From Pseudevernia furfuracea (Eukaryota; Ascomycota; Lecanoromycetes; Lecanorales; Parmeliaceae): a stretch of DNA of 64,000 nucleotides. The notes beneath the pieces are model-generated. The model made no database searches. It was given only the letters and a program-made list of their open reading frames with translations, and was not told where the DNA came from. The position numbers and the translations under genes were made by a program. Below, in pieces: positions 55,456 to 64,000 of this stretch (within the stretch, counting starts at the first letter, position 1; each line of letters opens with the position of its first letter). The stretch is taken from contig JAIUPT010000035.1 of NCBI GenBank assembly GCA_022315425.1, forward strand, positions 124,001 through 188,000, read 5' to 3'.

Positions 55456-57059
55456 GTGAAGACCAATTCCTGTACATAGAATCCTTCTTCTTTAGACATC
55501 ATTAGGAATACAATAACTAGTGGTTGGTCTCATAGCAGTAACTGCATACCAGGATATTTACCAACACTTGGGTTTACGGACCAAACAAACATCGACTTCT
55601 CCGACGTGGTGATAAGAGAGAGCAGGAGCCAGTCGGATGCATCCAGAATCTTTCGGAACTTCGGGGTTTGCCACGGTTCCCTCCGGGGGGCCTCGGCACG
55701 GGCAACCCTTTTAATGTCAATTGGGGGACCTCGCAAACTCTCATCGGACTTGGGCAATCAAAGCCAACATATTGTCTGAAACCCGGAAAAACAGCCTGTC
55801 CACAGGGTTGGCTGCGCTGGATTCTCAACACAGGGCCAACTAGGCCTATCTATCACGGGGCTTCCCGGGTAGATATCTACTTCTCGCAGGCCTGGCCTAG
55901 ACCTTCAAGTCTTTCCGCCACAATCATATGAGTCCACACCGTGACAAAATGGTAGACCACACCGGTTATGCATCCAGTGACAGTGATCAAGTCGTCGTAC
56001 TTTGCATCACCGTCCTCAGGCTGCATCGCGCCCATAGACAGACACCCTGACAGCAAAAAAAATCCAAATCCAAATCCAAATCCAAATCCCAACACTCGAT
56101 ATACATACATACTTTGGGATGAAAATTTCTACGGTGGAGGATACATACTCTAGAGAACAGAGAACAGAGAACAGAGAACAGAGAACAGAGAACAGAGAAC
56201 AGAGAACAGAGAACAGAGAGACAGAGAGTAACAAGAGCTTTTTCGGCCGAAGAGGTATGCATTATAAAAAAAACCCGTCGTTGCTGTGCTGTGCCGTGCT
56301 GTGCGCGGGGTACCTCTCTCTCTCTCTCTCTCGACAGGACTGACTTGAATCGCTCACTGCCCAAATTCGATGAATGACCCGTCGCCTCTGTATTAGTATT
56401 AGTAAGGGGGGACCTGAACTGAGCTATTCATTCCCGCCGTTTGTGGGGGGCGCCCGTGCGAAGGGGGGGGGATCTGCTCCATCCTGTTTCACTTCTTGCT
56501 TCTTCTGTTGATAAGTTGTACTCTAAAAGCCGGGGTGGTCCGGCGAAACGTCCGGCCCGCGGGTCGGGGGGCACGTCGTCTCTAGACATTCAAGGGCGCA
56601 ACCGCAGGGAATGACAAGGAAATGGAATCAAAGCATATAGAGACACAAGCCGCACAAGGAATGGGAAAACAGGAGTTGCTCAAGGGATTATTATTATCAA
56701 GACTCGCGAAACGATCGCGTTCGAAAAATAAATAAAAATAAATAAATGAATGAATGAATGGCGGTTCGAATTATAAAGACCCGTCCGTCCCCCCCGAGCC
56801 GTCTTTCGAGTAAGTAGGATCTAGAGTATACCGGGATAGATAGATAGATAAATGAACAGATAGAGCGAGCGAGCAGCAAGCAAGCAAGCCGGTGCTCATC
56901 CACCTCGCTACCCCTTTCCACTGCGCTTCCCCACCACGGATCGCAAAACACGCCAATCTTGAAGCGGACGAGAGTCTACGGTTTGTAGATCCGTCGGCAA
57001 AAACAGGGCCGATCCTCCCCATCCCGCGCCCTTCTTCCCAGGCACGACGAGCCGGCTCA
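55456..57059. other. Intergenic with several microsatellites
   Basis: No gene. AAATCC repeats at about 56060-56090, AGAACAG repeats (nine units) at about 56153-56218, (CT)n at about 56313-56333, AATAAATGAATG repeats near 56728-56758, and ATAG repeats near 56838-56850. It lies downstream of the minus-strand gene starting at 58673. Confidence 0.5.
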
Positions 57060-58673
57060 TCATCTCCGTCGCTCGGACCCATCTCCCCGCGCCCGAGCCT
57101 TCGCCCCAAGCACAGCCTGCCGCCTCTCCTTCTTCTTCGTAGCCACCCTCCGCAAGCCCATCTCGAGCGCCTCCTTCAACTTCTTCACTCTCTCCTCTCT
57201 TCCTCCTCCATTATCCGCCTCCGGATCCACGGCGCTGGCCCACTCCTCCACCTTCTCCTTACCCTTCTGCCTCCTGATCTGTCTGTCTTTCTCGTCTTCG
57301 CTGCCCACATCATCCGCCAAGTCCAGCATAGCCTGGAAGTTTTCGTCGGACTGCGCTGAGCCAAGTCCGCCATTCATCCAGCCGGCTATGTCGCGAGGAG
57401 TGATGTCAATGCCTCGCGCTTTTCCTATTCCAAGGTGGTGGGAGCATACGATGCCCCCATCGAACGGCCCTTGTTGGATAGGAGGAGCTCGAGGAGGGTT
57501 GTGGGGCGCCGAAGCCGTGGGATGTGTTTCCGTGGGCGAGGAGTTGATGTAGGTGGAACTAGTTTTGAGAGGCACAGGCGAGGTTTGACTGGAATCTGGA
57601 AGTGCGGGCGAGGGTTTGGAGTGGTCGAGGGGTAGAGAGAGTTTGGAGAGGATTTCCCGTTCCAGGATGTCGATGTTCGATCGGCTGGCCGTCTCCAATT
57701 TGTTGTTGTCGTCGTCGTCGTTCTCGCTGCCCGAGTCGAGGTCTCGAAAAGATGTCGAAGATCGGTCTCTCCTTTCCTGTGTAGCTTGAACCTTGACCTC
57801 TTTTCCCTGGCCGCCGTCGTTCTGGTCCTCGTCCCCATTGTTTTTATGACTGCTGTCCTTCTCGTCTGGGATCTCGTCATCTCCCTCCTCAATAGCATCG
57901 TCGGAGCCGTCCTCAAGGCTACTAGAGGCGTCTATATGGCTAGGCCAAGGAGTGCGCGCCCTCCTCGCCACAGGCTGGGCATTGTGACCGGGCATTCCCG
58001 TGGACGATGTAGGTGTTGGTGTCACGTCTTTGAACGAGGGACGATTGCGATCTCGGCCTCGACTCCGGCTCCTGCTCAAAGACCGTTCTCTATCCCTAAT
58101 AATCTTGCGTAATTGGCTTTCTGTCTGACGCTCCCAGATACTAGCCGCTTCTTTCACTCTCTCCTGTTCCGCCCAGCGCTTTTCCAGTCTTGCTCTCTCT
58201 TTCCTTCCCGTCCAAATCAGCCAAATCACAGCAGCACTGCCAACCAAGCCCGAAAAGGCAAACACTCCCACGATGATGGCGGCGCATTTTTCACCATTCT
58301 GTCCGTGCTGGTGAGCTTTGACGGCCCCAAGGACGATAGCGGCGGTCAAAGCGATGAGTGAGATAAGGAATATGACGATGACTACCCATAATAGTATACT
58401 GTGCTGCCTTAGAACTTTCTTGTGTGACCTCGGTATACTTTTCATCGAGCTTGGTGGTATCTGGGCATTAGAGAGGCGAGACACAGCCTCCGAGGCCCGA
58501 GCGTCGGCAATTAGGGCGGCGTATGTCTGGGGACCCTGATGGTATACAGCCGGTTGATATTCATGATGCACAGAGCGTGGAACCGAGCGAGAGCGGCCCC
58601 TGATGGTGTGGAGATGTATGTCGGCGCCCAAGGGGAGGGATGTAGAGGATATGGAGTCTGATGAGGGTGGCAT
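57060..58673 (-). CDS. Two-TM protein with long disordered acidic/basic tail
   Basis: Conserved-looking fungal protein of 537 residues in one exon, family not recognised. The N-terminal 85 residues are hydrophilic. Two adjacent hydrophobic helices lie at about residues 92-115 (LLWVVIVIFLISLIALTAAI) and 129-155 (CAAIIVGVFAFSGLVGSAAV), so it is membrane-bound, with both ends probably cytosolic. After them come an Arg/Glu helix (RKERARLEKRWAEQERVKEA), an RS-like stretch (RERSLSRSRSRGRDRNR), a long acidic disordered region and a final basic helix (RVATKKKERRQAVLGAKARA). A short conserved block (DITPRDIAGWMNGG) lies near residue 430. Function unknown; the topology is the only firm inference. Confidence 0.7.
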   Translation of the reverse strand: MPPSSDSISSTSLPLGADIHLHTIRGRSRSVPRSVHHEYQPAVYHQGPQTYAALIADARASEAVSRLSNAQIPPSSMKSIPRSHKKVLRQHSILLWVVIVIFLISLIALTAAIVLGAVKAHQHGQNGEKCAAIIVGVFAFSGLVGSAAVIWLIWTGRKERARLEKRWAEQERVKEAASIWERQTESQLRKIIRDRERSLSRSRSRGRDRNRPSFKDVTPTPTSSTGMPGHNAQPVARRARTPWPSHIDASSSLEDGSDDAIEEGDDEIPDEKDSSHKNNGDEDQNDGGQGKEVKVQATQERRDRSSTSFRDLDSGSENDDDDNNKLETASRSNIDILEREILSKLSLPLDHSKPSPALPDSSQTSPVPLKTSSTYINSSPTETHPTASAPHNPPRAPPIQQGPFDGGIVCSHHLGIGKARGIDITPRDIAGWMNGGLGSAQSDENFQAMLDLADDVGSEDEKDRQIRRQKGKEKVEEWASAVDPEADNGGGREERVKKLKEALEMGLRRVATKKKERRQAVLGAKARARGDGSERRR

Positions 58674-59342
58674 AGCTCGAGACTATTACGGAGGAGGCGC
58701 ACTCGACTTTATGGAGATTGTGACCAGCTTGTGATTATGGCTAGTCTGTGAGCGTGGCGAGCGCGCGAAAAGCGTCTTGTGAGACTTGGAGAAGTAATGA
58801 TGACAGAAGAGAATAAAGTGAGGTGGTGAAGGGTAGGCGATGAGATGTTGGAAGATTTCAATGGCCCAAGATTATTAGAGTGAAAGGATGCGGGATAACA
58901 GAAGTGATAGATGGATTGAATGAAATGGGACGCTGACGCCCAATAGGGCTTGAGCTCCGTGGTGGCAAAAGTAGACCAATGACGGCAGTAGAGCCAGGTA
59001 AGACCAAACTAGAAGAAGCCGTGAAGATGATGAAAGCGTGAGTCCGAGATCATAGGAAATCGAGAGCTACTTTAAGAGTTGTAGAGTAATGGGCATGCGG
59101 AAAAATATGAGGCATAGGCAGTGTTCGTGCGGACTGCGAGGTATCGATTATACCATGTCCCATTCATTGACCATGCAACTCTTTGGACCACATTGAAACG
59201 CACGATGACGAATCAATCAACAACCACCTCCCTGTTCACATTAATTCCCTTTACAGATCGTTGAGGCATGAGATGCCATTTTGAACGAAAATATAAATGA
59301 TTTTGTCAAAAGTCTTGGGAGGCTCATTCAAAATTCGAGCTT
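58674..59342. other. Spacer between the two-TM and Nop8-like genes
   Basis: Both neighbours are on the minus strand; this is the promoter of the two-TM gene and the terminator of the other. No gene seen. Confidence 0.4.
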
Positions 59343-60965
59343 TTACCCTCTGCGCTCCTTGTTGTCCTTCTGTTTCTTCTCTTTGGCAGCCTCTCTGCGC
59401 CTCCTTTTCCAAGCCCGATTTGTTTCGCCGCGATGTTCCCAGAACCACTTTGAGAACTCACTCTCTGGCTTCTCATCTTTCGAGCCTGTCGACGCCTCCT
59501 CCGTCTTCCCAGCAGTAGCATCCTCTTTGTCGTCCTCTTCATCCACGTCACTAACATCAGACGTATCAGCCCAAATATCTCCAAACGTCTTTCCCGGGGC
59601 AGCTGTATCGGGAGTGGGCGCCGCACTTCGTTGCCTCCTCTGTCGAATGTCTTGCTGCGTGAAGGGTGTTTGGGGTATGAGAAGGCTTTGGCTTTCTCCT
59701 TCATCGACGTCTGGGTCAAAGAAGTTGAACGATGTGGAGACCTCAAGATTTGGCTTCTTAGGTGTATGGGACGCCGCGTTATTTGGTCGCTTGAAGAGTG
59801 CCTCTAGGGGGTGTACTTGGTTGATGGCTGGAGCTGATGTTGGCTGTGATGGTGGAGGTGTTGCAGACGATCTCGTAATCGAAAGCCTCTCTACTCGGTC
59901 CACGTCGACCTCGCCATTTCCAACTTCGCTGATCCCAAGCCCATTGTTCTTGGTCTTTGGTTTGCGGGCGGACGTTCGGGTTGGCTTACGAGTCGGAGGG
60001 GGATTTTCAGGGCTCTTAACTTCGCTCTCGCTTTCCGAGTCGGATGAAGTGCCGCTAGACGAAGTCTCGTCGTCGGTAGCTTTACCCTTGACATCCTGGA
60101 ATTTAGGAGCTGTGACCTCGACTAGAGGCACTTCCAGCTTGCTCGACCTCCTGGATCGTCTTGGCTTCGAGTCCGTCATTCCCTTGCTGGCTTCCTCAGC
60201 CTTCAGCTTGGGTTGTCGCTTCTTTGGCTCCGATTCAACAGTATTACCATCCTCATCTATCCACCCTTTACCCTCGATGTATTCAGATGCGGTCCTCCTG
60301 CCTTCGGCACCGTACTCATCCCTCAAAAAGCTCGCACGCTTTGTAGTATTGGCAAATTCATGTATCACAACATCCCGATTCGAATCACCTCTCTTTCTCT
60401 TCTTCACTTTGCCTTCTTTAGCAATGTCGGCGCTCAGGGCATTTGGTGGTAGGGTAGTCTTGAACAAGCATTCGGCTTCTCCAGTCAGAGACGTTGCTTT
60501 CGGTTTCGATTTCTTATCCGTCCTGTCCTTGCGGCGCTTCATAGGGTTGGCGTCACCGGACACCGGCTCTGTCCAACCCCGCTTGACCTTGCGCTCCGTA
60601 GGCAGCTCGTAGCCCGGCATGACACCGTCTTCCCTTGGCTTGGCCTTTCCCCTTCGAGCCTTATTACTAGGAGTGAGCTCTGAGTTGGAAGGCAGCTCCT
60701 TGTCAGCCTCCATCGTATATTTCCCTTGCCGTGCCAACGCAACGCGCATTTTTAACCCTTTCAGTACAGAGCCGTTCAGCTTCTTCTTGAGCTTGTCTGC
60801 TTCAAGTTCTGGAAGATCAACGTAGCCGTAGTCCTTCTCGGGAAAATTCTGGAGGGTATGGTAGGAGATGTTGGAGGCTTGCTGGAGAAGAAATGGTGGG
60901 AGAACTGTTGGGAGGAGTTGCGCATTCAAGGGAGAGATGTGCAGACGCTTGCGCCCGCTCATCAA
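59343..60965 (-). CDS. Nop8-like nucleolar RNA-binding protein
   Basis: Probable 60S ribosome-assembly factor related to yeast Nop8 (human NOL8). One exon of 540 codons. The N-terminus is a divergent RRM of about 85 residues: RLHISPLNAQLLPTVLPPFL, KDYGYVDLPELEADKLKKKL and NGSVLKGLKMRVALARQ. The middle is long, Lys/Glu/Ser-rich and disordered with many basic clusters for nuclear import. The C-terminus ends in SEFSKWFWEHRGETNRAWKR with RRREAAKEKKQKD, the most conserved part of fungal relatives. MMSGRKR gives two possible Mets; either is fine. The assignment rests on the paired RRM and WFWEHRG tail. In some fungi this protein is labelled SRP40-like. Confidence 0.7.
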   Translation of the reverse strand: MMSGRKRLHISPLNAQLLPTVLPPFLLQQASNISYHTLQNFPEKDYGYVDLPELEADKLKKKLNGSVLKGLKMRVALARQGKYTMEADKELPSNSELTPSNKARRGKAKPREDGVMPGYELPTERKVKRGWTEPVSGDANPMKRRKDRTDKKSKPKATSLTGEAECLFKTTLPPNALSADIAKEGKVKKRKRGDSNRDVVIHEFANTTKRASFLRDEYGAEGRRTASEYIEGKGWIDEDGNTVESEPKKRQPKLKAEEASKGMTDSKPRRSRRSSKLEVPLVEVTAPKFQDVKGKATDDETSSSGTSSDSESESEVKSPENPPPTRKPTRTSARKPKTKNNGLGISEVGNGEVDVDRVERLSITRSSATPPPSQPTSAPAINQVHPLEALFKRPNNAASHTPKKPNLEVSTSFNFFDPDVDEGESQSLLIPQTPFTQQDIRQRRQRSAAPTPDTAAPGKTFGDIWADTSDVSDVDEEDDKEDATAGKTEEASTGSKDEKPESEFSKWFWEHRGETNRAWKRRRREAAKEKKQKDNKERRG

Positions 60966-61279
60966 GATTCTCTGCCTCAGCGATACGCAATAATTGAAGG
61001 GATGCTATCGTGCTATCTGATCGATGGAATTGATTTGATAGATGAGGTATAAGTGTGGAGGATGGAGTGGGAAGGAAAACGTTGCGCAGTGAGTCAGTGG
61101 GGTTTGTTTTGGTCTGCAGCTGCCAGGGGCAAAAAGGGTTCCTTCCGGCGGCTTTTCTCTTTCTTCCCAGCTAAATAAGGTAAGTAACCGCTCGGAAAGC
61201 GCCGCCCATTGTCTCAGTCCTCACTCCTCACCACAAGCCGTGATGAGTAAATTCCCGACTTCTTAGTCCTGACTGCTTT
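60966..61279. promoter_or_regulatory. Promoter side of the Nop8-like gene
   Basis: 314 bp between the start of a minus-strand gene and the left repeat of the piggyBac-like insertion; no gene seen. Confidence 0.4.
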
Positions 61280-61332
61280 CAATCTATGCTATAGTGGAAT
61301 TGATCTAGATCTTTCACGGTCTTATTTTATGG
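61280..61332 (+). repeat. Left 53-bp direct repeat by the piggyBac-like element
   Basis: Identical, as far as I can read, to 63372-63424. It begins CAATCTATGCTATAGTGG and ends CTTATTTTATGG. It lies 2 bp outside the left terminal inverted repeat. Confidence 0.8.
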
Positions 61333-61334
61333 CA

Positions 61335-63364
61335 GGGCACAAAATTCAGAGATTCAGCCTTACAGCCTCACTATCAAAAACTATCAAAACAACGCGTCTT
61401 TCAAATAGCCAAATAACACTATTTAATAACACTACCATGCCTCGCAATAAGGTGTCAAATGATTTAGACCATATAAGACAGAATTTAAAGCCCACAAAGG
61501 TCCCAAAAGAACCTCCCTCAAAGTCATAATCATTGTCTAAGTTTATCCCTACGAAAATCACCAAGTCATATTCTAATGACCAGGGTCAATTGTCAGCTAC
61601 CGTTGCTCTCAATAATTTCTATGTTATTTTCAGCTTGTTTTTTAGCGAAGAGACTCTAAAAGTACTCGTGCAGCATATAAATGAGTATGCTTTCTTGTAT
61701 TCAGAGCCTGAAAAGCCTGAGACACGTACTTGATTTCTCACTACAGTCAAAGAATTTCGAGCCTACTTAGGGGTGTTCATAGGGGTGTTCATTTGGATGG
61801 GTCTACATTCGAAGTCTGATATCAAAGAATTCTGAAATACGAATCCTCTTAAGGAAGCCGTTCATGAGCAGATTTTGAAGCATATTAGTCTCAAAAGATG
61901 ACAACAAATAGACAGATTTCTTCATGTCTCAAAGCTCATATCCCCTGATCAAAAGGAAAGCACATTTGACAAATTGAAACTTCTAAGCGATACGCTTCGA
62001 CAGACCTTCAAAAAGTACTGAAAAGCGGGCACACATCTAGCTATTGATGAGACAATACAGCGATTTATGAGACGTGCCAAAGAGATTATAAATATTCCCA
62101 GCAAATCAACATCAGAGGGCTTCAAGATTTAAGTTCTGGTCAATTAGAGCTATGTATTAGACTGAATGTATCATGTCAAGGGTCAGAAAAGGGGCGAGAG
62201 ACCCCAGGATTTGAACGATTATTGGACTAATGACTTGGGATTCAATCGAACTTAGACTGTTGTTCTAGAATTGGTGACTCAGGACGATATTGCTAGAGAT
62301 TATTTTCATATTCTATGGCTAGACAATCTGTTCTCGGGAGGTCGATTATTCTCACAGCTTGATTATGAAGGATTCGAAGCAGCTGGGACTGTGCGTGTCA
62401 CAACTACGAAAAGCGAGGATCTAGAGGTCACGGAGGGTACCAAGGCACAACGGGAACAGGCAGAGCCACGTCGAGGCCTGGAAGAGAGGATTCTGGAGCT
62501 CAGAATCAAGTGGAACTCGGCTCTGGAATGGGGCAAATTGTATGGGAGTCTATCAGAGGATGAGAAAGTCATGCAATTTGGCTGAAAAGACCAAAATGTG
62601 GTGTTATTTATGACCACTGTCTCAAATGGTCAGAAAACAGTGAAACGTCTCCGTCGAAGACCAGCAAAAACAGCCACTAATGCACGTACTTCTAGAGCTA
62701 TATTTGGAGATCAGGCCCGAAAAGAGCTTCCTATTCCCGAGTTCATTAACATGTATAATCATTATATGAACGGGGTTGACAATGCGGATCAATTACGTTG
62801 TTATTACAATACACAACGAGTACATTTTAAGAACTGGAAGCCACTGTGGCATTTTCTATTGGATACCACCGTCGTCAACAGCTATAAAATAGCTCATTGT
62901 ACTTCGGCGAGACCCCGTGCTGAGTCCTGGGAGCATCGGAGTCACAGGGAGTTCCGTGTCAAACTTTTCAATCAATTATTCGAAAATTCTGAGCGATTAA
63001 CAGGTCTTTCCAGCTCAGTCAAAGAGTCTCTGTCAACACGAGTACATCCGACACCCGCTCGTGACCATGGTAGGCTAGAAAGTATGGGGGACAAGTCTAA
63101 ATACTGCGTACCATGCTCATATGTGGGGAGAAAAGTACCAAATCCAGCCAAAATTAGGAAGTCATTATTGGAATTATCAAATAATTCAGTCAGACCACGG
63201 GATTTGGACAAAAGGAAACGGCGACAGCGAGCCCCTAGAAGTATTCATGGCTGTAAACTATGTGATATTCATATATGTAATCATATTGCGTGTTGGAAGG
63301 AGCATTTGGAAGCAATATCATGTACATAGATTTTTGGTGGGGGATGCCAAGACATTTTGTGCCC
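61335..63364 (+). mobile_element. Degenerate piggyBac-like DNA transposon
   Basis: About 2.0 kb bordered by an 11-bp inverted repeat, GGGCACAAAAT at 61335-61345 and ATTTTGTGCCC at 63354-63364. It holds one transposase frame in pieces, described separately. I do not see the TTAA target duplication usual for piggyBac; instead a 53-bp direct repeat lies just outside each end (gaps of 2 and 7 bp). So either the true ends are elsewhere or this family inserts differently. Confidence 0.7.
61437..63329 (+). pseudogene. piggyBac-like transposase, many stops
   Basis: A DDE_Tnp_1_7-type transposase, first coding block from about 61437 (MPRNKVSNDLDHIRQNLKPT). Recognisable parts: FRAYLGVFIGVFIWMGLH, DKLKLLSDTLRQTF, AGTHLAIDETIQRFMRRAKE (first Asp region), ARDYFHILWLDNLFSGGRLF (second Asp), and ELPIPEFINMYNHYMNGVDN with ADQLRCYYNTQRVHFKNWK (third). 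The end is Cys-rich (CVPCSYVG, GCKLCDIHICNHIACW), the usual piggyBac zinc finger. The reading continues through at least seven stops at about 61527, 61733, 61835, 61900, 62020, 62130 and 62155, most at positions where TGG or CAG is expected. That fits C-to-T mutation by RIP. Confidence 0.8.
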
Positions 63365-63371
63365 ACGGCGC

Positions 63372-63424
63372 CAATCTATGCTATAGTGGAATTGATCTAG
63401 ATCTTTCACGGTCTTATTTTATGG
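63372..63424 (+). repeat. Right 53-bp direct repeat by the piggyBac-like element
   Basis: Same orientation and sequence as 61280-61332; 7 bp outside the right terminal inverted repeat. Confidence 0.8.
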
Positions 63425-64000
63425 TAGCTCAGAGCTCGACAACATGTATTTGTAATTTTGCACCCGAGGCTACTATGGCATCGGCACAATTGGTAACAGC
63501 CTCTCGCAGCCAGACTCGACACATTTGTTACATGAAAATTGAGAGAGATGCTAGATACCATTCGTGTTATGCACACCTGATTAATCGCCAGCCACTATCT
63601 TTCGCCCACATCTGAAACATCCAGGTTCCGAAGACACCGCCTAAACTATCATATCATCTCTTCCTTCTCTGACAACAACGTCAGTCTTTCCTTCCGTCTC
63701 CTTCCTGTCCGTGACGCCGGTGTGGAGGACGCATTTCGGTTCTCCTCAATTCGGGAAGGCCGGTTTCCGCCTCCGCCTCTGGGGCAGCTGAATCCACACA
63801 TGGCACTTGTTTCATCAGGCCCACGATGTCGTACTCGCTCAATGTTGGGAAATTCGTATACTTCGGATGGAGATGATCTACACTGATTAGTGATATCAGA
63901 CCGATGAGCCTATGGTAGCTCAAACGAATCGCGAGGACTGTATGACTAGTAGCGAGTAGTATCTCGCATCTATTTTCACGTATTATGACGGCAGGTGGAG
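63425..64000. other. Right edge of the window, no gene supported
   Basis: Open frames at 63121-63615 (+) and 63681-63923 (-) have no domain. The minus frame (VDHLHPKYTNFPTLSEYDIV) looks somewhat protein-like and could be an exon of a gene running beyond the window, but I cannot support it. Confidence 0.35.

Noticed and set aside
61437..63329. Reading TGA as Trp in the piggyBac frame, as under a different genetic code
   Set aside because: Other genes in the window use TGA as a normal stop, and TAG and TAA stops also occur within the element.

Overview
The window is nuclear DNA of a filamentous ascomycete (Pezizomycotina). The signs are split genes with short introns (about 48-76 nt, GT..AG, often with a CTAAC-like branch site), a RIP-like AT-rich block, fungal-specific families (PTH11-type rhodopsin-domain protein, NDT80/VIB-1-like regulator, Sip5, Vip1, mitoribosomal mL50, UNC93-like transporter) and long stretches of simple repeats. 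Exon structures were rebuilt by hand; for most split genes the exon lengths add up to a whole number of codons.

Layout: 0-9.2 kb holds a PTH11-like membrane protein (-), a small hAT-type MITE with a perfect 8-bp target duplication, an FAD amine oxidase (+) and a PHD-finger protein (+). 9.3-13.7 kb looks like an accessory island: RIP-like AT-rich DNA, a broken 5' piece of an alanyl-tRNA synthetase gene, and an intronless gene joining an Asp/Asn beta-hydroxylase-like 2-oxoglutarate oxygenase to a nucleotidyltransferase, with an apparent one-base frameshift. 14-21.3 kb holds a Cys-rich single-pass membrane protein, a weak candidate reading frame, a divergent hexokinase and an UNC93-like transporter, all on the minus strand. 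21.9-25.8 kb is a divergent betaine aldehyde dehydrogenase/choline oxidase pair, the two steps from choline to glycine betaine. 27.4-29.3 kb is an NDT80/VIB-1/XprG-type transcription factor with a long repeat-rich neighbourhood.

33.4-43.6 kb is a gene-dense core: a coiled-coil protein (-) divergent from Sip5, then a secreted protein, Vip1-like RRM protein, mL50 and a second secreted Cys-containing protein, all +. 43.6-49.3 kb is gene-poor with a GFA-family pseudogene. A CYP52-like P450 follows at 49.6-51.3 kb. 53.5-55.5 kb is a nest of broken transposons (MULE and Ty1/copia pieces with an inverted repeat). 57-61 kb holds a two-TM protein and a Nop8-like nucleolar protein, both -. 61.3-63.4 kb is a piggyBac-like element whose in-frame stops look RIP-made, with a 53-bp direct repeat close outside each end.

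The most unusual items are the oxygenase-nucleotidyltransferase fusion in its island, the intragenic switch from C-rich to G-rich coding strand seen near the 3' end of many genes, and the transposon junctions.
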